NCBI RefSeq assembly: GCF_003807585.1
Contig: NZ_RMBX01000003.1
Coordinates: forward strand, 186,001 to 250,000
Direction: 5' to 3'
Source: Chitinophaga barathri
Lineage (GTDB): Bacteria > Bacteroidota > Bacteroidia > Chitinophagales > Chitinophagaceae
DNA length: 64,000 bases
Shown here: piece after piece, positions 26,687 to 35,332 of the stretch
Numbering within the stretch: position 1 is the stretch's first letter
How the letters are laid out: every line of letters begins with the position of its first letter
Notes under the pieces: model-generated
What the model saw: only the letters and a program-made list of their open reading frames with translations
What the model was told of the DNA's origin: nothing
Database searches by the model: none
Made by a program: the position numbers and the translations under genes

Positions 26687-26690
26687 ACCT

Positions 26691-27323
26691 ATGTTGCTCC
26701 GCATCCTGTTCCTTTGCTGCCTCTCCCTGCCTGCACTGGCAGAGGATTCCACGACCATCAAAGTTTTATTCCTCTATGGCTCCAAACCCTCGCCCGCTTA
26801 CAAAAAGACAGAGCCTAAATGGTTTGGCGGCATCCTGGGCGGTCATGTAGGCATCGAGATCGCGCCGGACCGCGTGCTGAGTTTTATGCCGCAGGGCCAG
26901 CTGCATATCGTGGACAAAGGCCCGAACCGCCACAGCCGCTTTGGCCTGCACACCGAACGCCAGTTCTGGGGCATCATGGGCTATCCCGGCGAAGAAGTAA
27001 AAAAGATGACCATCGAAATACCTATCGCCAGCTGGCAGAAACAGCGGCTGGACAGTCTTGCCGCCGAATACCTGCGCCAGACGCCTTATGATTATGCGGT
27101 AGTGGGCATGCGCTGCGGGTCCGCCGCGCACGAGATACTGTCGCGCATCGGTGTGGTGGAAAAGGGTTATGAGGGAAGGAATTCCAAGATCGATGTGTTC
27201 TACCCCAAGATACTGCGCACCTCCCTGCTGCGGTATGCCGAAAAAAGGAACTGGGCCGTGCGGGAATATCCCGGTACTGAAAGAAGGATTTGGGAAGGAG
27301 ATGAGACTTCTTTCATTAAATGA
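26691..27323 (+). CDS. Secreted protein, possible permuted NlpC/P60-like hydrolase
   Basis: A 210-residue protein with a signal peptide (MLLRILFLCCLSLPALA, cleavage near residue 18). I do not recognise a named family. A His in GGHVGIEI (about residue 50) followed far downstream by a Cys in YDYAVVGMRCGSAAHEIL (about residue 140) is the order seen in circularly permuted NlpC/P60 or LRAT-like papain-fold enzymes, which cut peptides or amides. This is a weak, motif-level guess. It lies between the GNAT gene and a phosphatase gene with small gaps, so the three are probably cotranscribed. Confidence 0.75.
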   Translation: MLLRILFLCCLSLPALAEDSTTIKVLFLYGSKPSPAYKKTEPKWFGGILGGHVGIEIAPDRVLSFMPQGQLHIVDKGPNRHSRFGLHTERQFWGIMGYPGEEVKKMTIEIPIASWQKQRLDSLAAEYLRQTPYDYAVVGMRCGSAAHEILSRIGVVEKGYEGRNSKIDVFYPKILRTSLLRYAEKRNWAVREYPGTERRIWEGDETSFIK

Positions 27324-27339
27324 TTAATTTCACGCCGTC

Positions 27340-28074
27340 ATGGCAAGAACATATGTGATCGGCGATATTCACGGCGCACTGCTTGCGCTGCAACAGATAA
27401 TTGCGAAGATAAAACCACAGCCGGAAGACAGGCTGATATTCCTGGGAGACTACGTGGACGGATGGAGCCAGTCCTCCGCTGTGATCAGCTACCTGATGGA
27501 GCTGGAACAACAATGCCGCTGCCTGTTCCTGAAAGGCAATCACGACGCCTGGTGCGAATCCTGGCTGGCCGGTGAAAAACCGGACAGTGTCTGGCTCTTT
27601 CACGGCGGCATTTCCACCGTGGAAAGTTACGAACCGCTGAGCGAACCGGAAAAAAAACAACACCTCGCGTTTTACCAGCGCATGCTCCACTATCATACCG
27701 ACGCGGAGAACAGGCTTTTTATCCACGCGGGCTTCGCGTCGCTGCATGGCCCTGACTTTGACCGGTACGAAAAGAACTTCATGTGGGACCGTACCCTTTG
27801 GGAAATGGCCCTGTCACTGAACCCCCGCATCCGGCAAAACGATCTCCGTTACCCCAAAAGGCTCCGCCTTTTTTCCGAAATATTCATCGGCCACACGCCT
27901 ACCATCAACTACGGCGTGTCCGAACCCATGAAAGCCGCCAACGTGTGGAATGTGGACACCGGGGCCGCCTTCACCGGCAGGCTGTCCGCGCTGAACATAG
28001 ACACCAAAAAGTACTTCCAGAGCGACGTGGTGCGCACCCTTTACCCCCGGGAAAAAGGCCGGAACCAGTACTAG
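27340..28074 (+). CDS. PPP-like metallophosphoesterase (serine/threonine phosphatase or ApaH-like)
   Basis: A 244-residue cytoplasmic protein with all key motifs of the PPP superfamily: GDIHG at residues 8-12, GDYVDG at about 36, GNHD at about 66, and later HAGFAS and GHTP. Such enzymes remove phosphate from proteins or cleave dinucleoside polyphosphates. Unlike the phosphoesterase encoded at 9189, it keeps the standard GDxHG. Preceded 16 bases upstream by the putative hydrolase gene. Confidence 0.92.
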   Translation: MARTYVIGDIHGALLALQQIIAKIKPQPEDRLIFLGDYVDGWSQSSAVISYLMELEQQCRCLFLKGNHDAWCESWLAGEKPDSVWLFHGGISTVESYEPLSEPEKKQHLAFYQRMLHYHTDAENRLFIHAGFASLHGPDFDRYEKNFMWDRTLWEMALSLNPRIRQNDLRYPKRLRLFSEIFIGHTPTINYGVSEPMKAANVWNVDTGAAFTGRLSALNIDTKKYFQSDVVRTLYPREKGRNQY

Positions 28075-28097
28075 GCCCCGATCCTGCCAATTTTCCG

Positions 28098-28105
28098 TAC
28101 CTTTG
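28098..28105 (+). promoter_or_regulatory. -7 promoter element before dusB
   Basis: TACCTTTG matches TAnnTTTG exactly and ends nine bases before the dusB ATG at 28115, so the mRNA leader would be very short. Confidence 0.5.
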
Positions 28106-28114
28106 CCACCGCAA

Positions 28115-29152
28115 ATGGTAAAAATCGATCAGATATCACTGCCGGACTTCCCGCTGCTGCTGGCGCCCATGGAGGATGTAAGCGATCCCCCGTTCAGGGT
28201 CGTGTGTAAAGCAAACGGGGCGGACCTCATGTATACGGAATTCATTTCCAGCGAGGGCCTGATCCGCGATGCCATCAAATGCCGCAAAAAACTGGACATC
28301 TTCGACGAAGAAAGACCGGTAGGCATCCAGATATTCGGCGGCGATGAAGAACGTATGGCCATGGCCGCTAAAATCGTGGACGTCACCCAGCCGGAACTGC
28401 TGGATATCAACTTTGGCTGCCCCGTAAAAGGCATCGTAGCCAAAGGCGCCGGCTCCGGCGTGCTGAAAAACATACAGCTGATGACGCGCCTCACGGATGC
28501 CTGCGTAAAAAGCACCAGCCTGCCCGTAACGGTCAAAACCCGTCTGGGCTGGGACGAGGATACCAAAAACATCGAAGAAGTAGCGGAAAGGCTGCAGGAC
28601 GTAGGCGTAAAAGCCCTCACCATCCATGGCCGCACCCGCTGCCAGATGTACAAGGGTGAAGCGGACTGGAGCCTCATCGCCAAAGTGAAGAACAATCCCC
28701 GCATACATATTCCCATCTTCGGGAACGGCGATATAGACAGCCCGCAAAAGGCGCTGGAATACAAAAACAGGTATGGTGTGGACGGTATTATGATCGGCCG
28801 CGCCGCTATCGGTTACCCCTGGATATTCCGCGAGATCCGTCACTTCCTCGAAACCGGCGAAATGATGGCGGCTCCCACCGTGGCGGAACGGGTGGAAGTG
28901 TGCAAACAGCACCTGCAAAAGTCCCTGCAATGGAAAGGCCCGCATGGCGGCATTTACGCGATGCGCAGGCATTACCTGAATTACCTGAAAGGATTACCGG
29001 GCATCAAAGAGTTCCGCTCCCGGCTGGTGACACTGGATGTGCCTGATGAGATCAATGCGGTACTGGATGAAGTACTGCGCACCTATGATGGTTTTGAAAT
29101 GGAATATACTCCCATCCATCTCGTGAATTATCATGAAAACTGCCCGCTGTAA
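28115..29152 (+). CDS. dusB: tRNA-dihydrouridine synthase B
   Basis: FMN-dependent enzyme that reduces uridine to dihydrouridine in the D-loop of tRNA. A 345-residue protein from ATG 28115 (an in-frame TTG at 28103 adds four residues and falls within the promoter element). Typical motifs: LLLAPMEDVSDPPFR at the start, INFGCPVKGIVAKGAGSGVL with the catalytic Cys, VKTRLGWD, LTIHGRTRCQMYKG, FGNGDID and GIMIGRAAIGYPWIF. The C-terminal helical domain is complete (MRRHYLNYLKGLPG). It is convergent with the lipoprotein gene two bases downstream. Confidence 0.95.
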   Translation: MVKIDQISLPDFPLLLAPMEDVSDPPFRVVCKANGADLMYTEFISSEGLIRDAIKCRKKLDIFDEERPVGIQIFGGDEERMAMAAKIVDVTQPELLDINFGCPVKGIVAKGAGSGVLKNIQLMTRLTDACVKSTSLPVTVKTRLGWDEDTKNIEEVAERLQDVGVKALTIHGRTRCQMYKGEADWSLIAKVKNNPRIHIPIFGNGDIDSPQKALEYKNRYGVDGIMIGRAAIGYPWIFREIRHFLETGEMMAAPTVAERVEVCKQHLQKSLQWKGPHGGIYAMRRHYLNYLKGLPGIKEFRSRLVTLDVPDEINAVLDEVLRTYDGFEMEYTPIHLVNYHENCPL

Positions 29153-29154
29153 GG

Positions 29155-29613
29155 CTATTTACAATCTACTTTATTATACGGCTGCAATTCGAATTTCAAC
29201 CTGCTGTTATCGGCGTTGAACACCGGCACGCCGTTCGTATCAATGCTGTCCGCCAGGGCTTCGTACACCTGGTCGTTCATTACCTTGAACACCACCGGCC
29301 GGTCACTGTTCTGCCCCTCGCTCTGGAAATGATACGTGGCGCGCAGGATGTTGTCGCTGATGGAGCCGTCTATCAGTCCCGTGTTCTTATCTTTCTCAAA
29401 AAAATTATAATCCAGTACCCCGTTCGCTTTGTCTTTCTCTACGATCAGCTGTAACAGAAAAGTATCCTTTCCCACCACTTTGCGGTAACAGGCCGCGCCC
29501 TCCTGTGCTTCCGCCTTCTTCAGGCTGTCCTCCTGCTGTTTGTTCGTACTGGAAGAATTACAGGCCGTTACCAGTGCCGCTCCGGCTAAAAAAACAAAGG
29601 CGATGGTTCTCAT
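29155..29613 (-). CDS. Small lipoprotein of unknown function
   Basis: A 152-residue protein with a lipoprotein signal ending in VTAC (Cys 18), then a Ser/Asn/Gln-rich linker. The rest contains the segments ACYRKVVGKDTFLLQLIVEKD, NGVLDYNFFEKDKNTGLIDG and YEALADSIDTNGVPVF, suggesting a beta-barrel like other small Bacteroidota lipoproteins. No family is recognised. Its stop is two bases from the dusB stop (convergent), and it is a single-gene unit. Confidence 0.85.
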   Translation of the reverse strand: MRTIAFVFLAGAALVTACNSSSTNKQQEDSLKKAEAQEGAACYRKVVGKDTFLLQLIVEKDKANGVLDYNFFEKDKNTGLIDGSISDNILRATYHFQSEGQNSDRPVVFKVMNDQVYEALADSIDTNGVPVFNADNSRLKFELQPYNKVDCK

Positions 29614-29719
29614 TGTCAGGTATTTCTTTAAATCTACGGAATATTTTCTAACCCTGCTGACATAAGGCTGTCAAACCCCGCTCCCATCTTTGTACCGTCA
29701 AACCAAAAAACTTACTATC

Positions 29720-30232
29720 ATGGCAACTATCACTGAATTACTCAAAGAAATGGAATTCGAAGCGCAAACCACCCGCAAGATGCTGGCGCAGATACCGGAC
29801 GACAAGCTGGACTTCCGCCCGCACCCCAAAAGCATGGACATCAGGGCCCTGGCAATACATATTGCCGAGATACCGGGATGGATATCCATTATCGTTGAAA
29901 AAGACGAGCTCGACTTTGCCGGAGAACCTTATGTGGCACCCCCGGTGAACAGTTCCAAAGACCTCCTGGAGCTGTTCGAAAAATCTTACCAGGAAGGTTA
30001 TAACGCCCTCAGGAACGCAGATGAGAAGCAGTTCTCCAAACCCTGGACCATGCGCGCCGGCGACCAGATCTTCAGCACGCTTCCCAAGTCAGAGAACATC
30101 AGGCATACCTATTGCCAGACCGTTCACCACCGCGCGCAACTGGGCGTGTTCCTCCGCCTGCTGGATGTGCCCATCCCGGGCAGCTACGGCCCCAGCGCGG
30201 ATGAAATGGAACAGTTTAACCAGGCTAACTAG
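29720..30232 (+). CDS. DinB family protein
   Basis: A 170-residue protein from ATG 29720; an in-frame TTG at 29690 gives an unlikely extension. The four-helix DinB fold is marked by its metal-binding His residues: one in the second helix (ALAIHIAEIPGW), two in the last (YCQTVHHRAQLGVFLR). Members of this family are often thiol-dependent S-transferases; the reaction here is unknown. An imperfect -7 element (CATCTTTG) lies about 30 bases before the start. The stop overlaps the end of the convergent LVIVD gene by four bases. Confidence 0.9.
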   Translation: MATITELLKEMEFEAQTTRKMLAQIPDDKLDFRPHPKSMDIRALAIHIAEIPGWISIIVEKDELDFAGEPYVAPPVNSSKDLLELFEKSYQEGYNALRNADEKQFSKPWTMRAGDQIFSTLPKSENIRHTYCQTVHHRAQLGVFLRLLDVPIPGSYGPSADEMEQFNQAN

Positions 30233-30987
30233 TTGAGCATTTCAGATAACAATACAGGATTTTGCGGCGTGCTGATATCAAAAAATCGCACGCCGCCCTT
30301 TACGTATACGATCAGTACATCGTTGTACGGGATCACGTCCAGGAAGGTGCTGCCATCTTTGATCGTTTTTACCGTTTTCGGGTACAGCGGGATGGTCACA
30401 TCATACACCACCAGGCCGTCCGCACCGTCGCATACATACAATGCATTGCTATGAACGCCCAGGCCATAAGGGCCTTTCAGGTTCAGCTGGTTTTTTAGTA
30501 TCGGCTGGGTCGGGTTGGTGACGTCGTACACCATCAGTGAATTGTTCGGGCTGCCGCAGGTGCCGTTGCCTCTTAAAGTAAGGTAGGCGGTATTGCCCTG
30601 CGTAACCACCGGGTCGCAGGCGCGGAAGTGCTGCACGGCGCCCAGCCTGTTAGGATGCTCCGGGTCTTTTAATTCAAAAATAAAAAGGCCGGTGGTGGAG
30701 CCGATGAAGAGCTTATCGTCATAAGGGAATATCGTTTCGATCTCCCAGCCTACGGCCACGGTGGATTTCGGAACGGCCATCGCGGGATCGCTGATATCAT
30801 ATACCAGCAGGCTGTTGCTGTTCACCACATACAGGTAATTGCCCGATATGGCGAAGCGAGCCATGGAGCCGCCTTTACCGGAACCACTGTTTTCACTGGC
30901 GTAGTTATTGTTGCTGCCATCCTGCTTTGAGCAGCCGGCAAACAGTACGGCTACCAGGCCGCATATAAGGAGTATACGTGTTTTCAT
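30229..30987 (-). CDS. LVIVD repeat lipoprotein
   Basis: A 252-residue protein from the ATG at 30987, which shares its A with the TAA stop of the upstream gene (TAATG), indicating translational coupling. An ATG four codons earlier is possible. The signal peptide ends in FAGC. The body is made of LVIVD beta-propeller repeats: NYLYVVNSNSLLVYDISDP, KLFIGSTTGLFIFELKDP, TAYLTLR then SLMVYDVTNP, NALYVCDGADGLVVYDVT and VRFFDISTP. Such surface or periplasmic proteins have no established function. Confidence 0.9.
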   Translation of the reverse strand: MKTRILLICGLVAVLFAGCSKQDGSNNNYASENSGSGKGGSMARFAISGNYLYVVNSNSLLVYDISDPAMAVPKSTVAVGWEIETIFPYDDKLFIGSTTGLFIFELKDPEHPNRLGAVQHFRACDPVVTQGNTAYLTLRGNGTCGSPNNSLMVYDVTNPTQPILKNQLNLKGPYGLGVHSNALYVCDGADGLVVYDVTIPLYPKTVKTIKDGSTFLDVIPYNDVLIVYVKGGVRFFDISTPQNPVLLSEMLN

Positions 30988-31556
30988 TAGTTCGCGCATT
31001 GGGGGTTAAGAACGGTTTCCTGTTTCCAGCGGATTACCCTGCCCTTCGAAACGTCCGGGCAAACGTAATATCCGCCTCTGCCGGGCGGACGGGGATACTT
31101 CAGTTCGGGGAATACATTGGGCAGCGTGGCTTTGACCTTTACGTCAGGGAAAGCGGAGAGGTCCAGTACCAGCATGTTCTCAAAAGAGTTCGTGTACACG
31201 GCGCTGCCTTTCAGCGCTACTTCCTGGCATCCGGGCACGTTCAGGAAACCTACCTTCACGGGTTTCGTTTTGTCCGAATAATCGATGATGTGAAGGCCCA
31301 CGCCGGTTTCCACCTGGAAAAGTTTGTTGCCCAGCGCGAATATCTTTCCGCCTTCCTGGGTGGGGCGTTTGTCTTTCAGGGCTACGCCCGAAACGTCGTC
31401 CGGCTCCGCATATACAGGCACCCAGGCCTGCACTTCGCCTGTTTCGCGGTAACCCACGCGGTCCGCATTACGGCCGGAAAAACCAAAATCAAAAAGGTCG
31501 CCGCAGGAGGTACATACAGTGACGACAAGTAGCAAGAGGGTAGACAGTCGCAGCAT
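30987..31556 (-). CDS. LVIVD repeat lipoprotein, first gene of a pair
   Basis: A 189-residue protein with a lipoprotein signal (LLLLVVTVCTSC, Cys 18). It has fewer propeller repeats than its partner: GNKLFQVETGVGLHIIDYSD and SAVYTNSFENMLVLDLSAFPDV. It is coupled to the following LVIVD gene by a TAATG overlap, so the two are made together and may act as one unit. Confidence 0.88.
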   Translation of the reverse strand: MLRLSTLLLLVVTVCTSCGDLFDFGFSGRNADRVGYRETGEVQAWVPVYAEPDDVSGVALKDKRPTQEGGKIFALGNKLFQVETGVGLHIIDYSDKTKPVKVGFLNVPGCQEVALKGSAVYTNSFENMLVLDLSAFPDVKVKATLPNVFPELKYPRPPGRGGYYVCPDVSKGRVIRWKQETVLNPQCAN

Positions 31557-31635
31557 AAGGATTACAGTTTAGGGTATGGGAGTTAAACGGCGCTGCGCGG
31601 CCGGAAGTTACAAGGGGTTAAAAAAAACTGATATA

Positions 31636-31935
31636 TTATTTACGGGTGATCCATTTATCGTTAATGTAAAAGGTACCGAAAGGCACCAGGGATGCGGCTA
31701 ATGCAATGGCCGTCTTGCGGAAAGACCAGTCCAGCACGATCTTCACTTCAATAACCAGTATCACGTACAGTACAAACAGCAGGCCATGGGCCATCCCTAC
31801 CTGTTTGGTCATCCAGGGCAGGTCCGCGAAATATTTCAGCGGCATGGCGATGAACAGCAGCACCAGGAAGGAAATGCCTTCCAGCAGGGCGATGATCTTC
31901 AGTCTTTTGATGGCGGGCGCAGGATTTTTTTCCAT
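31636..31935 (-). CDS. DUF3817 membrane protein
   Basis: A 99-residue protein with three membrane helices: LKIIALLEGISFLVLLFIA, VGMAHGLLFVLYVILVIEV and TAIALAASLVPFGTFYI. The EGISFLVLL and GMAHGLLF motifs are those of the DUF3817 (YdzA-like) family, often seen as a C-terminal partner of transporters. Function unknown. A single gene between the LVIVD pair and a palindromic repeat. Confidence 0.9.
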   Translation of the reverse strand: MEKNPAPAIKRLKIIALLEGISFLVLLFIAMPLKYFADLPWMTKQVGMAHGLLFVLYVILVIEVKIVLDWSFRKTAIALAASLVPFGTFYINDKWITRK

Positions 31936-32060
31936 GGTGCAATACTACGGCGGAAAAATCTTCCGCAAAATGATCCTCGTCAGGCAACGGGATTTTACCG
32001 GCCAGTGACAGAAACGGACAATCGTACTGCCGGGAAGAGTTTTGCCAGGCGCACTAAACC

Positions 32061-32196
32061 CGTCATTGCGAGGAGCAGCAGCGCTAAAGTGGGTGGGGCG
32101 ACGAAGCAATCTCCTCCATCGAATGGAGGTACGTCAGGATATGGAGATTGCTTCGTCGCGGCTCCCGCACAGATCCCCCGCTGCTCCTCAATGACG
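32061..32196. repeat. Nested palindromic repeat (REP/MITE-like)
   Basis: The outer arms are CGTCATTGCGAGGAGCAG (32061) and CTGCTCCTCAATGACG (32181). The inner arms are CGACGAAGCAATCTCC (32099-32114) and its exact complement (32143-32158). A third small hairpin, CCTCCAT/ATGGAGG (32113-32129), lies inside. The ends resemble the CGTCATTGCGAG and GAAGCAATCTC elements that recur between genes in several bacterial genomes. The 31936-32302 gap has no gene; open frames across it are products of the palindrome. Confidence 0.8.
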
Positions 32197-32302
32197 ACCT
32201 TTTCACAACGACGCCCCAAACAAGGCCAGTTCTGTAGTAGATTTCCCCCATTACTAAGCCCTCGCGCTAAAGTGCATCATTTTAACTAACGGCCAGGGCC
32301 AT

Positions 32303-32331
32303 AAAAAAGCCGTTCCGGTTTACGGAACGGC
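32303..32331 (-). terminator. Terminator after the SDR gene
   Basis: On the minus strand, GCCGTTCCG and CGGAACGGC form a perfect nine-base stem with a five-base TAAAC loop, followed by six T residues. It lies 25 bases past the SDR stop. Confidence 0.85.
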
Positions 32332-32356
32332 CTATATCCTGGCAAAATAACCTGTA

Positions 32357-33073
32357 TTAAGGATTGGTGGACCAGAGCCCGGCGGACTTTATCACCACTC
32401 TCCTGTTCAGCTTCAGCTGCGCTACTACAAATTCGGCGATGTCTTCCGATTGCATCACCTTTTCGGGATTGCCGTCCGTCAGTTTCAGCTCGATCGCCAT
32501 ATCCGTGGCCACGGTGCTGGGTGCAAGGGCGCTCACGCGGATGTTGTGCTTGCGCACTTCCAGCATCAGCGATTCCGTAAGCCCCAGCAGGCCAAACTTG
32601 GAGGCGCTGTACGCACTGGTGAGCGGGGCGCCGCGCTGGCCGGCGGTGGAAGAGATATTGATGATATCGCCGGTCTTTCTTTCGATCATACCGGGCAATA
32701 CGGCGCGGGTCACGTAATAAACACCCAGCAGGTTCACCCGGATCATTTCCTCCCACACAGAAGGGTCCAGCTCCAGGAAACCGCCGAATGAGGCGACGCC
32801 CGCGTTGTTGATCAGGATGTCTATCTCCCCGAAAGCGGCCAGTATTTCTTCCACGGCGGCATTCACTTCAAATATATTGCCCACATCCGCGGTGGCGAAA
32901 GCAGTTTTTACGCCCAGCGGGCTGATCTCTTTCACCACCGCTTCCAGCGAAGCGGCGGTACGGCCTATCAGCGCCACATCCGCCCCTTCTTTGGCCAGCG
33001 CAACCGCCAGCGCCTGGCCGATGCCTTTACCGCCACCGGTGATCAGCACTTTTTTTCCTTTGATCGATTCCAT
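32357..33073 (-). CDS. SDR family 3-oxoacyl-ACP reductase-like oxidoreductase (FabG-like)
   Basis: A 238-residue classical short-chain dehydrogenase from ATG 33073; an in-frame TTG at 33103 is less likely. It has the NAD(P) site TGGGKGIG, the NNAG motif ([11 protein letters not shown]), and the catalytic Ser (NISSTAG), Tyr and Lys (YSASKFG). The substrate is not determined, and 3-oxoacyl reductase is the default family guess. It follows the ABC exporter gene on the same strand by 136 bases and ends at the hairpin at 32303. Confidence 0.93.
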   Translation of the reverse strand: MESIKGKKVLITGGGKGIGQALAVALAKEGADVALIGRTAASLEAVVKEISPLGVKTAFATADVGNIFEVNAAVEEILAAFGEIDILINNAGVASFGGFLELDPSVWEEMIRVNLLGVYYVTRAVLPGMIERKTGDIINISSTAGQRGAPLTSAYSASKFGLLGLTESLMLEVRKHNIRVSALAPSTVATDMAIELKLTDGNPEKVMQSEDIAEFVVAQLKLNRRVVIKSAGLWSTNP

Positions 33074-33209
33074 CTTATATCGTTTTTTATGGTTCTTGTT
33101 CAATAAGCAAAGTAACCGGTTCTTCCCGGGATTTCGCCCGGTACTGCTTTTGCATTTCCTGTTTTATGATGCAAATTATCGCTCCGGCGGTTATATCCGG
33201 CTGCTTAAC

Positions 33210-35060
33210 TTACCGGTAACCCTGCGCCTGTAAATGGAACAGTTCGGCATACCGGCCGTTTTTCGCCAGCAGTTCTTCATGGCTGCCGATCTCCAGCAGT
33301 TCCCCTTTTTCCAGCACCAGTATGCGGTCCGCCATCCTCACCGTGGAAAAACGGTGGGATATGAGCACGGCGGATTTACCGCGGGTGAGGTCGGCAAAAC
33401 GCAGGAACACTTCATATTCCGCCCGGGCGTCCAGCGCGGCGGTGGGCTCGTCCAGGATCAGGAGCTGCGCGTTTTTCATATAAGCGCGTGCCAGCGCGAT
33501 CTTCTGCCATTCGCCGCCAGAAAGTTCTATCCCGTTGTTGAAGCGGCGGCCCAGCATCTGCTCGTACCTGCCGGGCAGGCGGTCCGTCAGCTCATCCGCC
33601 ATGCTTTTCCGTGCGGCATTTTCGATGAGCGTGGGATTGCTGATCTCCCCGATATTTCCCACGGCAATGTTCTGGCTCAACGTCATCTGGTAACGCTGGA
33701 AGTCCTGGAAAATAACACCCACCTGCATTCTCAGCTCGGCCAGGTCGTATTCCCGCAGGTCGTGCCCATCCAGCAGGATGCGGCCTTCCGTGGGGTCGTA
33801 CAGGCGGGCCAGGAGTTTTACCAGCGTGGTTTTACCGGCCCCGTTCTCCCCTACCAGCGCAAGTTTTTCTCCGGCGTGCAGGGTGAAGTTGAGGTGCCGG
33901 TTGGCCCATCTTTCCGCGTGTAAATATTTAAACCCGACATTCTCGAATGTAAACCCTTCGCGGATCGGCTTAGGGAAAGGCCTTGCCTTTTCCGGCTGCG
34001 TGATGCGCGGTTCTATTTCAAAAAACTCGAACAGGTCGCGGAGATAGATAGCGCCCTGCGTGACGCTGGTGAAACGCATCAGCACGCCTTCCAGCAGGCC
34101 GCGCAGCTGGCGGAAAGAACCGCCCAGGAAAGCGAGGTCGCCGATGGACAGCTGGCCCTGTACCGTGCGCAGGATGATGATCACATAAGCGGCGTAATAA
34201 CCGGCGCTGCCAACGATGGCAAACAGTACCGCCCAGCTGTTGTAGCGAATGGAAAGGTCGCGTTTGTCTTTATAGAATTTATCCGAAAGGCGTTTGAACC
34301 TTTCCACGAGGTAATTGCTGAGGTTGAATATTTTCACCTCTTTCACGGATTCGTCGGAAGCGCCAAGGAAACGGATGTAATCCAGTTCCCGCCTGTCCGA
34401 GGTCTGGCCCCAGGCCAGGGCGTAGAACTTATCGTTGAAGTGTGTTTCTGATAAAAATGCGGGGATGACCGCTACCAGCAGCAGGAGTATCAGCCAGGGG
34501 CTGAAAGTGAGCAGGCCGGCGGCGAGGAAAATCATGGTCACGATGTCCTGCACCTGCGTCATTACCTGGCTGAGCAGTATAGTACGGCCAACGGTCTGCG
34601 TGCGGGCCCTTTCCAGCTTGTCGTAAAAATTAGAATCCTCGAACTGGTCCAGGTCCAGGGTGGCGGCGTGCTGCATGATGCGGACGGAGGTATGGTTCGC
34701 CACCTGTTCGCCCAGCATATTGTCCAGCAGGGAAATGGCGCGGCCCAATGCGCCGGAAATGATCACCAGGCCAAATTCCAGGCCTACCAGTTCCCAGAGG
34801 TACTGGTAACTGAGGTCGCCTTTCTGCTGGGTCATTTTCACCACTTCGTCTATGATCAGTTTGCTCACGTACAGCAGTGCCAGGGGCGTGGCGGATTGTG
34901 CGGCGCGGAGGAAGATATTCGACACGGCCAGCCAGGGGCTCGTTTGCCATACCAGTTTAAAAAAAGCGGGCAGGTTGCGGAGGGCGGCCATCCGTTCTTT
35001 AAAACTCACATCTGGCTCTCCGGGTTTTCTGTTGGGTCGTTTCATACTCATACGGGTCAT
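33210..35060 (-). CDS. ABC transporter, fused membrane and ATPase domains
   Basis: A 616-residue half-transporter that should work as a homodimer, probably an exporter. Residues about 40-345 form the six-helix membrane domain. The ATPase domain follows, with Walker A GENGAGKT (404-411), Q-loop FQDFQ, signature LSGGEW (513-518), Walker B LLILDEP (533-539) and a switch His in LISHRFST. Substrate unknown. The start at 35060 has in-frame ATGs at codons 4 and 6 as alternatives. Confidence 0.94.
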   Translation of the reverse strand: MTRMSMKRPNRKPGEPDVSFKERMAALRNLPAFFKLVWQTSPWLAVSNIFLRAAQSATPLALLYVSKLIIDEVVKMTQQKGDLSYQYLWELVGLEFGLVIISGALGRAISLLDNMLGEQVANHTSVRIMQHAATLDLDQFEDSNFYDKLERARTQTVGRTILLSQVMTQVQDIVTMIFLAAGLLTFSPWLILLLLVAVIPAFLSETHFNDKFYALAWGQTSDRRELDYIRFLGASDESVKEVKIFNLSNYLVERFKRLSDKFYKDKRDLSIRYNSWAVLFAIVGSAGYYAAYVIIILRTVQGQLSIGDLAFLGGSFRQLRGLLEGVLMRFTSVTQGAIYLRDLFEFFEIEPRITQPEKARPFPKPIREGFTFENVGFKYLHAERWANRHLNFTLHAGEKLALVGENGAGKTTLVKLLARLYDPTEGRILLDGHDLREYDLAELRMQVGVIFQDFQRYQMTLSQNIAVGNIGEISNPTLIENAARKSMADELTDRLPGRYEQMLGRRFNNGIELSGGEWQKIALARAYMKNAQLLILDEPTAALDARAEYEVFLRFADLTRGKSAVLISHRFSTVRMADRILVLEKGELLEIGSHEELLAKNGRYAELFHLQAQGYR

Positions 35061-35156
35061 GAAGGTACAGAATGTTGGGATACGGATGGAGGGGGCCGGA
35101 ATGGCGCAAATACCCGGATGAAATGACGGTATACTTGCCCAAAACCCACCTTATAC

Positions 35157-35200
35157 GATCGCTATAGGATCGCTATGAGATCGCTATAGGATCGGTATAG
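35157..35200. repeat. Four tandem 11-base repeats upstream of the ABC transporter gene
   Basis: GATCGCTATAG, GATCGCTATGA, GATCGCTATAG and GATCGGTATAG stand head to tail. Further on, GGAGAGAGCAA occurs twice (35282-35304), and GGTAAAATAGTAC occurs at 35211 and again at 35315, 104 bases apart. No gene is seen in 35061-35332. The 11-base period is close to one helical turn, but the repeats may simply be slippage products. Confidence 0.7.
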
Positions 35201-35332
35201 GAGAAGAAATGGTAAAATAGTACAAAAGTGATGGTATATTCTCCCTACGCCTGGTCGAACGATAGAGCAAGGATCGTCGAAGGAGAGAGCAAGGAGAGAG
35301 CAAGGAGAAGAGTGGGTAAAATAGTACCAGGA

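Noticed and set aside
32061..32196. Insertion sequence at the palindrome
   Set aside because: No transposase frame and no flanking target duplication could be seen; a REP/MITE-type repeat is the better description.
31786..32289. Open frames across the palindromic repeat
   Set aside because: They translate the inverted repeat itself and the antisense of the DUF3817 gene, with no protein-like features.
33074..33103. TTG at 33103 as the start of the SDR gene
   Set aside because: It adds ten Lys/His-rich residues unlike SDR N-termini; ATG 33073 gives the normal length.
35157..35200. CRISPR array
   Set aside because: The 11-base units are contiguous with no spacers, and no cas genes are present.
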